Origin: JAWKRB01 sp041389885
Lineage (GTDB): Bacteria > Myxococcota_A > Polyangia > Polyangiales > Ga0077539
NCBI GenBank assembly: GCA_041389885.1
Contig: JAWKRB010000020.1
Coordinates: forward strand, 89,652 to 153,651
DNA: 64,000 nt
Direction: 5' to 3'
A program made the translations under genes and the position numbers. The notes below the pieces were generated by a model. It was given only the letters and a program-made list of their open reading frames with translations. It did no database searches and was not told the origin of the DNA. Below, one piece after another: positions 26,215 through 35,655 of the stretch; positions within the stretch are counted from its first letter, which is position 1, and each line of letters starts with the position of its first letter.

Positions 26215-28471
26215 GTGCGCCGCCTCGCCCTCGCGCTGATGATCGCCTCGTGCACCCGGGCTCGCCCGCAGGTGCGCACCTCGTCCATCGACGCTCGCCC
26301 CGTGGCGCCGCGCGTCGTCGACGCCGCGGTCGACGCCCCCAGCGACACCCGCGTCGTCGACGCCGACACCCCCGCCATCCCGAGCACCCTCGAGGCCGCC
26401 GTCGAGGCCGCGCGACGGATCGAGTACCGCGACGCCTGGGCGATCTCCGAGCGGCTCCCCGAGGCGGTGAAGAACTCCCGCGAGGGGCGCTACCTCCGCG
26501 CCCGGCTGGCCCTGCTGATCGACCGCCCCGGCGACGCGCTGCCCCTCCTCGACGGCCTCGCGCCGCTGCTCCCCACGCTCCGCGTCGAGGTCGCGAGGAT
26601 GCAGTGCCGCGCCCTCGCCGAGCTCGGCCGACACGCCGACGCGCGGGCCGCCTACGAACGCCTCGCGGCCGACGGCGGCGGCGGCGAAGACCGGCGCGCG
26701 CCGCGATGGAGGCCCTCGCCGCGGGCGACACCCGCGCCGCCGCGGCGGCCATGCGCGCCTGGGCCGCGTCGCCCCGTCGGGCGTCCCGCACGCCGCCGCG
26801 TGGCGCGCCGCGGCGACGGCGCTCGAGGCGAGCGGAGACCCCAGCGGCGCCGTCGCGGCGTGGCGCCGCATCGCCGTCGACGAGCCCGACCACCGCGACG
26901 CGCCCGCCGCGCTCGCCGCGCTGCGACGGCTCAACGCGCCGCTCACGACGGAGCAGTCCCTCGAGCGCGCGGCGAAGCTGCTCTCCCGCGCGCGGCAGAC
27001 CGAGGCGGTGGCGGTGCTCAACGCGCTCCCGGCCCTCACCGGCGCCGCGGCGACCCGGCGCACGCACCTCCTCGGGCGGGCGCTCTACGCCGCGCGGGGT
27101 CACTACGCCGAGGCCCACGTGGCGCTGACCGCGCCCGCGCGCGACGCCGCCAACCCCCACCGCGGCGAAGACGCCTTCCTCGCCGCCCGCGCCCTCGCCC
27201 GCGCCGACCGCGACGACGAGTCGGTGCGCGCCTTCGACCAGGTCGCGCGCAGCGACCGCGGGCGCTGGGGCCACGAGGCGGCGTTTCGCGCGGCGTGGCT
27301 CAACACCCACCACGCGAACCGCGCCGTGGCGATCGAGCGGTTTCGACGCTTTCTCAGCGAGCGGAGCGGCGCGTCGGAGCGCCTGCGCGTCGAGGCCGCC
27401 TGGCACCTGGGCTGGGCGCTCTACGAGAGCGCGCGCTTTCGCGAGGCCGCCGAGGCGCTCGAGCGCTCGTCGGAGATGGCCACGCACCACCTCGAGCGCG
27501 GGCGCGGGCGCTACTGGGCGGCCCTCGCCCGCAAGCGCGCGGGCGACACGCCGGGCGCCGTCGCGGGGTGGCGCGCGCTCATCGCGCACCGGCCGCTGAC
27601 CTGGTACGCGCTGCTGGCCGAGGCGAGGCTGCGGGCCGAGGGCGAGGAGGTCCCCGCCGCCGCGGCGCCGCCGAGCGCGCGCCCGCCGCCGGTCATCGAG
27701 CTGCCCGCCACGGCGCGGTGGCTCCACGCGCTGGGCTTCGACCGCGACGCCGCGGAGCGGGTGGCCGACGTCGAGTCGAGCCTGCGCCGGAGCGTGCCCA
27801 GCGACCGCGCCGACGAGGCCATGGCTGCCGTGTGGACCTCGCTGGGCGAGTCGCGCCGCGCCTTCGTGCTCTCGTCGCGCCACGCCGACCACCTCGACGA
27901 CCTGCCCGACGCGAACACCCGCTGGATCTGGGACGCGGGCTTTCCCCGCCCCCACGCGCACCGCGTCGAGGCCGCCGAGGACGAGCAGGGCCTCCCCCGG
28001 CACTACCTCTACGCGATCATGCGGCAGGAGAGCGCGTTCAACGACCGCGACGTGTCGAGCGCGCGGGCGATCGGGCTGCTGCAGATGATCCCGCCCACCA
28101 CGCGGCGCGTAGCCCGCACCCTGGGCCTGGAGTTCAGCGAGGAGCTGCTCTTTCAGCCCGCGTACAACATCCGCGTCGGGGGCTGGTACATCGGGCGGCT
28201 GTTTCACCAGTACCGCGAGGTGCTCCCCCGCGCGATCGGGGCCTTCAACGCCGGCCCCGGCGCGATGGGGCGCTGGGTGCGGCGGTGGCCCGACGACGAG
28301 ATCGACCTCTTCGTCGAGCGCATCCCCTTCGACGAGACCCGAACGTACGTGAAGCGGGTGATCCAGAACCTCTCGCGGTACCGCTACCTCTACGGCCCGC
28401 GCGACGCCTCGGGGCCGTTTCGGGTGAGCCTGACCGCCCGCGCCGAGGTCGACGCGCTGGTGGATTACTGA
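26215..28471 (+). CDS. Soluble-lytic-transglycosylase-like lipoprotein with TPR region (frameshifted)
   Basis: An Slt-type peptidoglycan lytic transglycosylase of about 750 residues. The N-terminus LALALMIASC is a lipoprotein signal, so it is probably outer-membrane anchored. A long superhelical region of TPR-like helices covers most of the protein (EAARRIEYRDAWAISERLP; ALYESARFREAAEALERS). The C-terminal SLT domain has the catalytic Glu in YAIMRQESAFNDRDVSSARA and GLLQMIPPTTRRVARTLGLE, then YNIRVGGWYIGRLFHQY and AIGAFNAGPGAMGRWVRRW. Upstream of about 26690 and downstream of about 26990 the frames differ; the shift falls in the 26680-26900 GC-rich stretch, with possibly two indels. Wall turnover or predation are plausible roles. 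Confidence 0.8.
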
Positions 28472-28500
28472 TCTCAGTGCCCTGGGGCGCCGATCCGTTC

Positions 28501-28506
28501 TAGACT
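28501..28506 (+). promoter_or_regulatory. Putative -10 box TAGACT of the kinase operon at 28516
   Basis: TAGACT ends 9 nt before GTG 28516, the first gene of a coupled three-gene operon. Confidence 0.45.
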
Positions 28507-28515
28507 ACGCGCGCC

Positions 28516-29915
28516 GTGCTTCACGCGGAACGCCACGCGCAGGCAGTCACGAGACTCGGAGAGACCATCGCCGGTCGCTACGAGCTGTTGGACGTGCTCG
28601 GCGTCGGCGGGATGGGCGTGGTGTTCCTCGCGCGGCACCGCTTCACCGACGAGCGCGTGGCGCTGAAGGTGATCCACCCCGACCTCGCGTCGAACGCCGA
28701 GGTCGCGCGGCGCTTCGCGCGCGAGGCGCAGGCGCCCGCGTCGATTCACCACCCGGGCATCGTGCGGGTCTTCGACGCGAGCGTCGACGAGGCGTCGGGG
28801 GAGATGTACCTCGCGATGGAGCTGCTGCAGGGCAGCGACCTCGCGACGGTGCTCGAGCTCGGGGCGATGGAGCTGAGCGCGCTCGTGGGCATCACCCTGC
28901 AGGTGCTCGACGCCCTCGCCGCGGCGCACGCGCGCGGCTTCGTGCACCGCGACATCAAGCTCGAGAACATCTTTCTCACGCCCAACCCCGGCGGCGGGTG
29001 GAAGGCCACGCTCCTCGACTTCGGCATCGCGCGGCGCCTCGACCCCGGGCTCAACGGACTCACCAGCCCGGGGCTCGTGGTGGGCACGCTCTGGTACATG
29101 TCCCCCGAGCAGGCGCGGGGCAGCGCGGTCGATCACCGCGCCGACCTGTGGTCCGTCGGCGCGATGCTGTTCCACGCCCTCGCGGGGCGGCTGCCCTTCG
29201 AGGGAGAGAACCAGAACCAGGTGCTCTTCGCCATCGGCACCGAGCGCGCGCCGTCGGTGACCGAGTTTCGCCAGGACCTCCCCGAGGCCCTCGCGGCGCT
29301 GGTCGACCGCGCGCTGACGCACGAGATCGACGAGCGCTTCCAGTCGGCAGAAGAGATGGCCGAGGCCCTCGAGGCCGCGCTCCCGCTCCTCGACGAGGAC
29401 CACACGCAGCTCCGCGCCGTGCGCAGGCGCGAGCTCAGCACCATGCCGTGGATCGAGACCGAGATCCCCCTGGTGCGCCCTCCCCGTCGCTTCGCGTGGG
29501 TCGCGCTCATCGCCGCCGCGCTGTGCTTCCCCGTGCTCGGCGCCTTCGCGGGCGTCGCCACGCGCCCCGCGGCGCCGCTGCGGCTGGTGGCCTCGGAGCC
29601 GCTGCTGCGCTCGACCGCGGCCCTCGACGCGCGGGCGCGCGCCGCGCCCCCCGCCCGCGTCGTGACGTCCGCGCAACCCCTGCGGCGCAAGCGTCTACGA
29701 CGCAGTTCCTCGCGCCCCCGGCGCCCCCCGCGCCGCGCCGACGGGCGACGCGCCCGGTGAGCCCTGCGCGTCCGCGGGTCGCCGCGTCGACCGCGCACGC
29801 CCCGCCGACCTCCCACGCCGCCCCCTCCGCCCCCCGCCCCACCGCGCCCCGCGCGAGCGGCGGCGCCCGCGTGCTGCGCGGCGGGATTCGCACCGCGGGG
29901 TTCGACTCGCAATGA
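28516..29915 (+). CDS. Membrane-tethered Ser/Thr protein kinase (probable frameshift near C-terminus)
   Basis: A Hanks-type Ser/Thr kinase. The catalytic domain (about residues 20-285) has the glycine loop LGVGGMGVVFLARH, VALKVI with the ATP lysine, the catalytic loop VHRDIKLENIFL, DFGIARR and GTLWYMSPEQARG. A transmembrane helix (WVALIAAALCFPVLGAFAGV) follows near residue 325. The frame used up to there stops at 29760 after an Arg-rich run. Shifting frame at about 29680 gives a Pro/Ala/Thr tail (QFLAPPAPPAPRRRATRPVS) ending at 29915 and overlapping the next ATG by ATGA. That junction supports a sequencing indel. Without the shift the product is 414 residues. A small extracellular tail suggests a sensor with the next gene's product. 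Confidence 0.85.
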
Positions 29916-30820
29916 CCCGGAGGTCGGGCACGGCGGCCCTCGTCGCGGCGCTCGCGCTGGCGAGCGTCGAGGGCTCCGCTCAGCAGCGCGTCGAGAGCGC
30001 GCGGCAGCTCTTCATCGAAGGGCAGGCCGCCCTCGAGGAGGGGAGATTCACCGACGCGGTGCGGGCGTTTCAGGGGTCGCTCCGGCTCTCCGACCGCCCC
30101 GGCACGATGTTCAACCTGGGCCTGGCGTACCGCGGGCTCGACCAGTGCCGCGAGGCCGTCGACGCCTTCGAGCAGGTGATCGGGCTCTCGCAGGACGACC
30201 GGCTGGTGACGCAGTCCCGCGCGCTCCGCGAGGAGGCGTCGCGCTGCGTCGGGCACGTCACGCTGACCATCGCGGGGCGCGCCACCGAGGTGCTGGTCGA
30301 CGGCGACCCGGTGCGGCTCCTCGACGGGCAGCACGACCTCGCGCTCAACCCCGGGCACCACACCTTCGAGGCGCGGCGCGAGGGCCACGTGCCCGCGCGG
30401 GCGACGGTCGACCTGGCCCGCAGCGCGCGAGACTCCATCACCCTCGACGCGAGCGCGTGGCCCATGGCCGCGAGGATCGTCATCGACACCGGCCGCGCCG
30501 AAGCGTCGGTGTCGCTCAACGGCGAGCCCGTGCGCCCCAGCGTGAGGGGCGTCGAGGCCATGCCGGGGCGACAGCGCGTCGAGGTGCGCTTCGCCGACGG
30601 CGACGTGCAGCGACGCGAGGTCGACGTGCCCGCGGGCGGGAGGGTGGTCCTCGCCTTCGCGCCGGGTGAGGGCGCGTCGGGCGGGATTCACACCCGGTGG
30701 TGGTTCTGGACCGGCCTCGGCGCGGTGGTGCTGGGCACCGTGGTCGGGGTCGTCGCGGCCACCAGCGGGGCCACGCAGCAGCCCATCGGCCGCTGGGCGA
30801 CCGTGACGGTGGGGCCGTGA
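29912..30820 (+). CDS. Secreted TPR plus PEGA-like membrane protein
   Basis: A 302-residue exported protein in the kinase operon. The signal peptide is ALVAALALASVEGSAQQ. One or two TPR units follow (AALEEGRFTDAVRAFQGSL; CREAVDAFEQVIGLSQDDRL), then two PEGA-like beta modules (ATEVLVDGDPVRLLDGQHDL, LNPGHHTFEARREGHVP; and AEASVSLNGEPVRPS, PGRQRVEVRFADG). A C-terminal membrane anchor is WFWTGLGAVVLGTVVGVVAA. PEGA modules are common in surface and kinase-linked myxobacterial proteins, probably binding cell-wall material. ATGA overlap with the kinase and GTGA overlap with the next gene indicate a coupled three-gene unit. Confidence 0.8.
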   Translation: MTRRSGTAALVAALALASVEGSAQQRVESARQLFIEGQAALEEGRFTDAVRAFQGSLRLSDRPGTMFNLGLAYRGLDQCREAVDAFEQVIGLSQDDRLVTQSRALREEASRCVGHVTLTIAGRATEVLVDGDPVRLLDGQHDLALNPGHHTFEARREGHVPARATVDLARSARDSITLDASAWPMAARIVIDTGRAEASVSLNGEPVRPSVRGVEAMPGRQRVEVRFADGDVQRREVDVPAGGRVVLAFAPGEGASGGIHTRWWFWTGLGAVVLGTVVGVVAATSGATQQPIGRWATVTVGP

Positions 30821-32268
30821 GCTCCCGCGCCCTCCACGCCAGCCTGGGGCTGCTCACCGCGGCGCTCCTCGGGAGCTGCGGCGCGGGCGACACCGAGGTC
30901 ATCCTCCGCATCGACTCGGACATCTGCGCGGGCAACGCCGAGTCTCCCATGGAGTCTGTGCGCGTCGAGGTCTCCCGAGACGACGGCGAGGCGCTCTGGG
31001 CGTCGGACTTCAACGCCGACCGCTTCGCGTTCCCCGGCGAGGTCGCGCTGCTGCCCGAGCGCGATGACATCGACGCGCCGGTGCGGGTGCGGGTGATCGG
31101 CCGATTTCGCGCGGCCGCCGACGGCGCGCCCCAAGACCCGCTGGTGCGCAATTTTCGCGTGGCCTACGCGCGGGGTCGTCGGCAGCTGCTGTCGGTGTTC
31201 CTCGCGAACCGCTGCCGCAACGGCGCCGTGCGGTGCCGCGAGGGGTTCACCTGCGGACGAACCCGCTGCGAGAGCGTCGACCAGCCCTCCCTCCCGAACT
31301 ACGCCAGCGCCTCGCCCGAGCTGCGGAGCTGCGCGGTCGACCCGCCGACGCCGCCGACGGGGGACGCCGGGGTCGACGTGCCGGTCTTTCGCGACGCGCC
31401 CCCGCTGCAAGACACGCCGCCGACCCCAGACACCCCGACGGCGTGCCCCGGGGGACAGACCGCCTGCGGCGGCGCCTGCGTCGACCCGCAGCGCGACCGG
31501 GCGAACTGTGGATCGTGCGGAACCGTCTGTCCCGCAGGGAGATCGTGCGTCGAGGGGCAGTGCGACCCCCGCGAGACGGGCTTCGGCGGCGTGCTGGGCT
31601 TCGGCCCCGCGACGCAGTGTCTCGGCCCGTCGGACGACGGGTCGTGGAACGGTCCGGGCAGCGCCAGCGAGACCGAGTCGATGCCCGTCGCCATGGCCGC
31701 GGCCTTCCCCCGCGGGATCAATTTCTTCGGCCGCCGCTACGAGGATTTCTACCTCAACACCAACGGCAACATCAGCCTCCGGGCGCCGCTGCGCGAGTTC
31801 GCGCCGCGGCCCTTTCCCATCTCGGGGCTGCCGATGATCGCGCCGCTGTGGTCCGACGTCGACGCGAGAAACGGCGGGGCGCCGGGGCGAAACCTCATCT
31901 GCTTCGGCATCGACGCGTCGCGCATCGCCGTGACCTGGCACAACGTCGAGCGCTTCAGCCAGCGGGCCAACCTGCTCAACAGCTACCAGCTCCTGCTCCG
32001 CCGCGTCCCCGGCGGGGTCGACGACGACTGGGACGCGGAGTTTCGCTACGCCCGCTGCGAGTGGGCCACCTGGGACCCGCCCAACCCCGACGCCGGCGCC
32101 TTCGGCGGACCCGCCCGCGCGGGCCTCAACTCGGGCGACACCGTCGACTCGTACACCCTCCCGCCCTCGGGCGACCCCGCGCGCGTTCGAGAGCTGTGCA
32201 CCGGCTCGAACATCGGTCGCCCCGGCGTCTGGATCGTCCGCTCCCGCGGCGGTCGCCTCAACCCGTGA
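30817..32268 (+). CDS. Lipoprotein with Cys-rich (STIG1-like) unit and NIDO domain
   Basis: A 483-residue lipoprotein. The signal LGLLTAALLGSC ends at a lipobox Cys. Residues about 25-130 contain a beta-rich domain (VRVEVSRDDGEALWASDF). Residues about 210-250 form one Cys-rich unit (CPGGQTACGGACVDPQRDR; ANCGSCGTVCPAGRSC) of the kind repeated at 59.8-62.2 kb. The C-terminal region (about 270-480) resembles the NIDO domain of nidogen-type adhesion proteins: NFFGRRYEDFYLNTNGNIS, then ISGLPMIAPLWSDVD, NLICFGIDASRIAVTWHNV and NSYQLLLRR. GTG 30817 is coupled to the preceding stop. It is likely a surface adhesin or matrix protein, third gene of the kinase operon. Confidence 0.82.
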   Translation: MSSRALHASLGLLTAALLGSCGAGDTEVILRIDSDICAGNAESPMESVRVEVSRDDGEALWASDFNADRFAFPGEVALLPERDDIDAPVRVRVIGRFRAAADGAPQDPLVRNFRVAYARGRRQLLSVFLANRCRNGAVRCREGFTCGRTRCESVDQPSLPNYASASPELRSCAVDPPTPPTGDAGVDVPVFRDAPPLQDTPPTPDTPTACPGGQTACGGACVDPQRDRANCGSCGTVCPAGRSCVEGQCDPRETGFGGVLGFGPATQCLGPSDDGSWNGPGSASETESMPVAMAAAFPRGINFFGRRYEDFYLNTNGNISLRAPLREFAPRPFPISGLPMIAPLWSDVDARNGGAPGRNLICFGIDASRIAVTWHNVERFSQRANLLNSYQLLLRRVPGGVDDDWDAEFRYARCEWATWDPPNPDAGAFGGPARAGLNSGDTVDSYTLPPSGDPARVRELCTGSNIGRPGVWIVRSRGGRLNP

Positions 32269-32355
32269 CGGGATTTCTCTGCGCAGGGCCTTGATTCCTC
32301 GTGCGACTTCCCGCACGATCCGCGCCCCGATTGCCCGGCGCGTTGCCGCCCATTC

Positions 32356-32360
32356 AGGAG
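32356..32360 (+). promoter_or_regulatory. Shine-Dalgarno AGGAG before rpsU TTG start
   Basis: AGGAG ends 8 nt before TTG 32369. The nearer ATG 32361 has no room for initiation and runs into a stop after three codons (M-S-S). Confidence 0.55.
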
Positions 32361-32368
32361 ATGTCATC

Positions 32369-32632
32369 TTGACCGTAACGAACAACGTCCCTGTTGCCAC
32401 GACCGTGACCCCCGGCGAGGCCGTGATCTGCAAGCCCCTCGAGGTCACCGTCGGTGACAAGGGCATCGAGCGTGCGATCAAGAACCTCAAGCGCAAGATG
32501 GCCGCCGAGGGCGTCCTCCGCGAGCTGAAGCGCCGCCGCCACTACATGAAGCCCTCGGTGAAGCGCCGCAAGAAGGCCAGCGAGGCCGCTCGCCGCCGCC
32601 GCAAGCGCTCGCGCATCGAAGCCGCGTCCTGA
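32369..32632 (+). CDS. rpsU: Ribosomal protein bS21
   Basis: An 87-residue small-subunit protein bS21, which sits near the anti-Shine-Dalgarno region of 16S rRNA. The core is CKPLEVTVGDKGIERAIKNL, KRKMAAEGVLRELKRRRHY and MKPSVKRRKKASEAARRRRK, a typical bS21 with Lys/Arg-rich tail. TTG 32369 with AGGAG is preferred over an in-frame extension from 32291, which would add a basic N-terminus not seen in the family. It is about 15-20 residues longer than E. coli bS21. The gene stands alone among signalling genes, with an apparent terminator just downstream. Confidence 0.9.
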   Translation: MTVTNNVPVATTVTPGEAVICKPLEVTVGDKGIERAIKNLKRKMAAEGVLRELKRRRHYMKPSVKRRKKASEAARRRRKRSRIEAAS

Positions 32633-32639
32633 GCGCGCG

Positions 32640-32666
32640 CGACGCAACCTGAGCGTCGTCTCCTTT
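32640..32666 (+). terminator. Possible intrinsic terminator after rpsU
   Basis: A 6-bp stem CGACGC/GCGTCG with loop AACCTGA is followed by TCTCCTTT. It is 8 nt after the rpsU stop. The U-rich tract is imperfect, so this is tentative. Confidence 0.45.
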
Positions 32667-32743
32667 CGAGCACACCCCTCGCCGCAGCGTCCGCCCGCAC
32701 CTCGCGGGCGTCGAGCGCCTGCGCGCGAAAGGGTCGCTGCCCG

Positions 32744-34261
32744 ATGCTCCTGCTCCACGAGCTCCGAGATGACGCCGACGAGGTCTGCCGCCGCCTCGAC
32801 GCCCCCCTCCCGCTCACCCTGCCCGACGGCACCCGCGCCGTGGCGATCCCGCAGTCCGACGCCGCGCTGATCGTGAGCGACGACTACACCCCCCTCGCGC
32901 TGCTCTCGCTGGGCGACTCGCTCCCCTTCGGCACGCTGAGCCTTCGGCTCACCGAGGGGGGAGACGCGCGCACCGACCGCCTCCGCGCCCTGCGCCCCTC
33001 GGGGGGCCTCGCGCTCCGCGTCGACTCGACCCGACGCTTCGCGCTCCAGGGCCCGCGGGTCACCCTCGGCCGCGCTCCGGGGTGCCACCTGCGCCTCGAC
33101 GACGCCGCGGTCAGCGGCGCGCACGCCGAGCTCGTCTGCGAGGGGGCGCGCTGGGCGCTCCGCGACCTGCGGAGCACCAACGGCGTGCGCCTCAACGGTG
33201 CGCGGGTGCGCGAGGCGTGGATCGAGCGCGGCGACGTGATCACCCTGGGTCACACCTCCCTGCGCGTCGAGGGCGACGGCGACGCCTCGGGGCGCGACGA
33301 CGAGCTCGTGGGCGACGGCGAGGCGATGCGCGCGCTGCGCGCCGAGGTCGCGCGCTACGCCGAGGCGCCCTACCCCGTGCTGGTGCAGGGCGAGAGCGGC
33401 TCGGGCAAGGAGCTGGTCGCGCGGGCGCTGCACCGGGCCTCTCCCCGCGCGGCGGCGCCCTTCGTGGCGGTGAACTGCGGCGCGCTCTCGCCCGAGGTCG
33501 TCGAGAGCGAGCTCTTCGGCCACGAGCGCGGGGCCTTCACGGGCGCCGTCGGGAGGCGACGCGGGCTCTTCGAAGAGGCCAGCGGAGGGACCCTCTTTCT
33601 CGACGAGGTGGGCGAGCTCTCGCTCTCGCTCCAGACCCGGCTGCTGCGGGTGCTCGAGACCGGCGAGGTGCGGCGCGTGGGCGCCGAGGGCGTGACACCC
33701 GTGGACGTGCGGGTGGTCTGCGCGACCTGGCGCGACCTCGACGCCATGAGCCTCGACGGGACCTTTCGTGAAGACCTGCTCTTTCGCCTCGCCGTGCTGC
33801 GCCTGCGCGTGCCCTCGCTGCGGGAGCGCGCGGTGGACGTGCCCGCGCTGTGCATGAGCCTGCTCGACCGCATCGAGGCCGAGTGCGGCCGGCGGCGGGT
33901 GCTCGAGGACCGGGCCCTCGCGCTGCTCACGCTGATGCCCTGGCGAGGCAACGTGCGCGAGCTGCTCGCGGTGCTGCGGCGCGCGGTGTTCCTGAGCGAC
34001 GGGCGGATGATCACCGCGCGGCACGTCGAGCAGGCGGCGCCCGAGGGGGCGCGCGCGGTGGCCTCGGGGGCGCTCCCGCCGCCTCGGCTCTGCGACGACG
34101 GCGCCGGGCTCCGCGCCCTCTTCGAGCGCCTCGACGGGAACGTCTCGCAGGTGTCGAAGGTCACGGGCCTCGCGCGCTCCACCGTGCGCTCGCGCCTCGC
34201 GAGGCGCGACGGCGAGGCGCGGGACAGCGCGGGGTCGGCCCGCTACGATCAGCGGCGATGA
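32744..34261 (+). CDS. FHA-domain sigma-54-dependent transcription activator
   Basis: A 505-residue bacterial enhancer-binding protein with an FHA sensor instead of a receiver. The FHA domain is about residues 90-172 (RVTLGRAPGCHLRLDDAAVS; GAHAELVCEG; STNGVRLNG). The AAA+ domain is about 190-420, with Walker A QGESGSGKELVARALH, the sigma-54 contact loop ELFGHERGAFTGAVGRRRG (GAFTGA), Walker B GGTLFLDEVGELSLSLQTRL, and MPWRGNVRELLAVLRRAVFL. A Fis-type helix-turn-helix ends the protein (GNVSQVSKVTGLARSTVRSR). Such activators are driven by phosphothreonine ligands made by Ser/Thr kinases; three kinase genes lie in the same region. The stop overlaps the rhomboid start (ATGA), suggesting coupling. 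Confidence 0.93.
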   Translation: MLLLHELRDDADEVCRRLDAPLPLTLPDGTRAVAIPQSDAALIVSDDYTPLALLSLGDSLPFGTLSLRLTEGGDARTDRLRALRPSGGLALRVDSTRRFALQGPRVTLGRAPGCHLRLDDAAVSGAHAELVCEGARWALRDLRSTNGVRLNGARVREAWIERGDVITLGHTSLRVEGDGDASGRDDELVGDGEAMRALRAEVARYAEAPYPVLVQGESGSGKELVARALHRASPRAAAPFVAVNCGALSPEVVESELFGHERGAFTGAVGRRRGLFEEASGGTLFLDEVGELSLSLQTRLLRVLETGEVRRVGAEGVTPVDVRVVCATWRDLDAMSLDGTFREDLLFRLAVLRLRVPSLRERAVDVPALCMSLLDRIEAECGRRRVLEDRALALLTLMPWRGNVRELLAVLRRAVFLSDGRMITARHVEQAAPEGARAVASGALPPPRLCDDGAGLRALFERLDGNVSQVSKVTGLARSTVRSRLARRDGEARDSAGSARYDQRR

Positions 34262-34986
34262 TCCCGATCCGCGACCTCAACCCGACGCGGTCGACCCCGT
34301 GGGTGACCTGGACGATCCTCCTCGTGTGCGCCCTCGTCTACGTCTGGCAGGCCGTGCTGCCGCCGGGGAGCGAGCGAGACTTCATCTACGGCTACGGCCT
34401 GGTGCCCCAGCGGATCACCACCGAGCTCAGCGCCGACACCCTGGTCACCGTGCTCACGTCGATGTTCATGCACGGCGGCTTCATGCACGCGCTGGGGAAC
34501 CTCTGGTTCCTGCACATCTTCGGCGACAACGTCGAAGACAACATGGGCCCCGCGCGCTTCGCGGTGTTCTACCTGCTCTGCGGCGTCGCCGCGGCGATCA
34601 CCCAGGTGGCCGTGAGCCCCGGCTCCGCGATCCCCATGGTGGGCGCGTCGGGCGCCATCGCCGGCGTGCTCGCCGCGTACCTCGTGCTCTACGCGGGCGC
34701 GCGGGTGGTCACCCTCATCCCGATCTTCATCTTCCTCCACTGGACCGAGCTGCCCGCCTGGGTCTTCATCGCCTTCTGGTTCGTGCTGCAGTTCTTCAGC
34801 GGCGTGGGCTCCCTCGCCAACGGCGGCGCGGGCGGCGGCGTCGCGTACTGGGCGCACATCGGCGGCTTCGTCGCCGGCCTCGCGCTGGTCTTCGTGTTCC
34901 GCTCGCCGCGCCCGCCCCCGCCGAGGATCCAGTGGCAGCCCCCCGCCCGCGGACGCGCGCCCTGGCAGAGCTCCCAGGGCTGGTGA
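34258..34986 (+). CDS. Rhomboid-family intramembrane serine protease
   Basis: A 242-residue six-helix rhomboid protease. The catalytic Ser is in VGASGAIAGVLAAYL (GxSG) near residue 138 and the His in AYWAHIGGFVAGLALV near 203. HGGFMHALGNLWFLHIFGDN carries the family's HxxxN-type L1/TM2 elements. The N-terminus is IPIRDLNPTRSTPWVTW and the C-terminus is Pro/Arg-rich. Rhomboids cleave transmembrane substrates; no substrate is known here. ATG 34258 overlaps the sigma-54 activator stop. It is convergent with the methyltransferase gene, end to end with no gap. Confidence 0.92.
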   Translation: MIPIRDLNPTRSTPWVTWTILLVCALVYVWQAVLPPGSERDFIYGYGLVPQRITTELSADTLVTVLTSMFMHGGFMHALGNLWFLHIFGDNVEDNMGPARFAVFYLLCGVAAAITQVAVSPGSAIPMVGASGAIAGVLAAYLVLYAGARVVTLIPIFIFLHWTELPAWVFIAFWFVLQFFSGVGSLANGGAGGGVAYWAHIGGFVAGLALVFVFRSPRPPPPRIQWQPPARGRAPWQSSQGW

Positions 34987-35655
34987 TCACCCCCCGCGGC
35001 GCAGGGTGAACACCCCCGTCTCGCGCTCGCAGCGCGGGAGCGTCGGGTCGTTCACCAGCACCGGGTACGCCGCGAGGCGCTCCACCGACGCGTCGTCGAG
35101 GTTGCCCCTCCCCGGGTCGCCCAGCAGCACCGTCACCCCCCGCGCCGCGAGCTCCGCGCCCCAGGCGAGCAGCCGCGCGCTGAGCTCGGGCTCGTAGGTC
35201 ATGTCTCCCAACAACAACACATCCACCCCCTCCAGGGCGTCGCCCACCCGGTCGCGGGGATCGAGGGTGAGCCGCGCGCCGTTGGCCTCGGCGGTGAGCG
35301 CCGCCGCCGCGAGGGCCAAGGGGTCGAGGTCGTTGGCGATCACCTCCCGCGCGCCCGCGAGGCACGCGGCGACGCCCTCCACCGCGCTGCCGCAGCCGAG
35401 GTCGAAGACCGTACGTCCTCGAACGACCTCGGGGTGATCGAGGACGTAGCGCGCCAGGGCGGTGCCGCCCTCCCAGGTGAACGCCCAGAAGGGGTCGGTG
35501 TCGCTGAGCGCGCGCAGCCCCGCCTCGCCCATGCGCCACAGCGGGCTCTCGTGGGTCACGCGGTGCACGCGCACCTCGGGCACGAGCGCGGGCGCCGACA
35601 GCGCGGTGTGACGGAGCACCCGCGCCGCCACCGACTCGTCGCCCGACCCGCTCAC
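34987..35655 (-). CDS. ETF-beta/METTL20-like class I SAM methyltransferase
   Basis: A 222-residue SAM-dependent methyltransferase of the group that includes ETF-beta lysine methyltransferase, METTL20-like and Nnt1 proteins. Motif I is VFDLGCGSAVEGVAACLAGA; motif II/post-I is VIANDLDPLALAAAALTAEA. The catalytic-region motif is LLLGDMTYEPELSARLLAWG (ETF-beta enzymes have a D-x-x-Y motif). The WEGGTALARYVLDHPEVVRG block is typical of the N-terminal part. GTG 35655 overlaps the stop of the upstream dehydrogenase gene (GTGA), so the two are translationally coupled. The protein substrate could be the dehydrogenase or an electron-transfer flavoprotein; no ETF gene is in the window. Confidence 0.85.
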   Translation of the reverse strand: MSGSGDESVAARVLRHTALSAPALVPEVRVHRVTHESPLWRMGEAGLRALSDTDPFWAFTWEGGTALARYVLDHPEVVRGRTVFDLGCGSAVEGVAACLAGAREVIANDLDPLALAAAALTAEANGARLTLDPRDRVGDALEGVDVLLLGDMTYEPELSARLLAWGAELAARGVTVLLGDPGRGNLDDASVERLAAYPVLVNDPTLPRCERETGVFTLRRGG

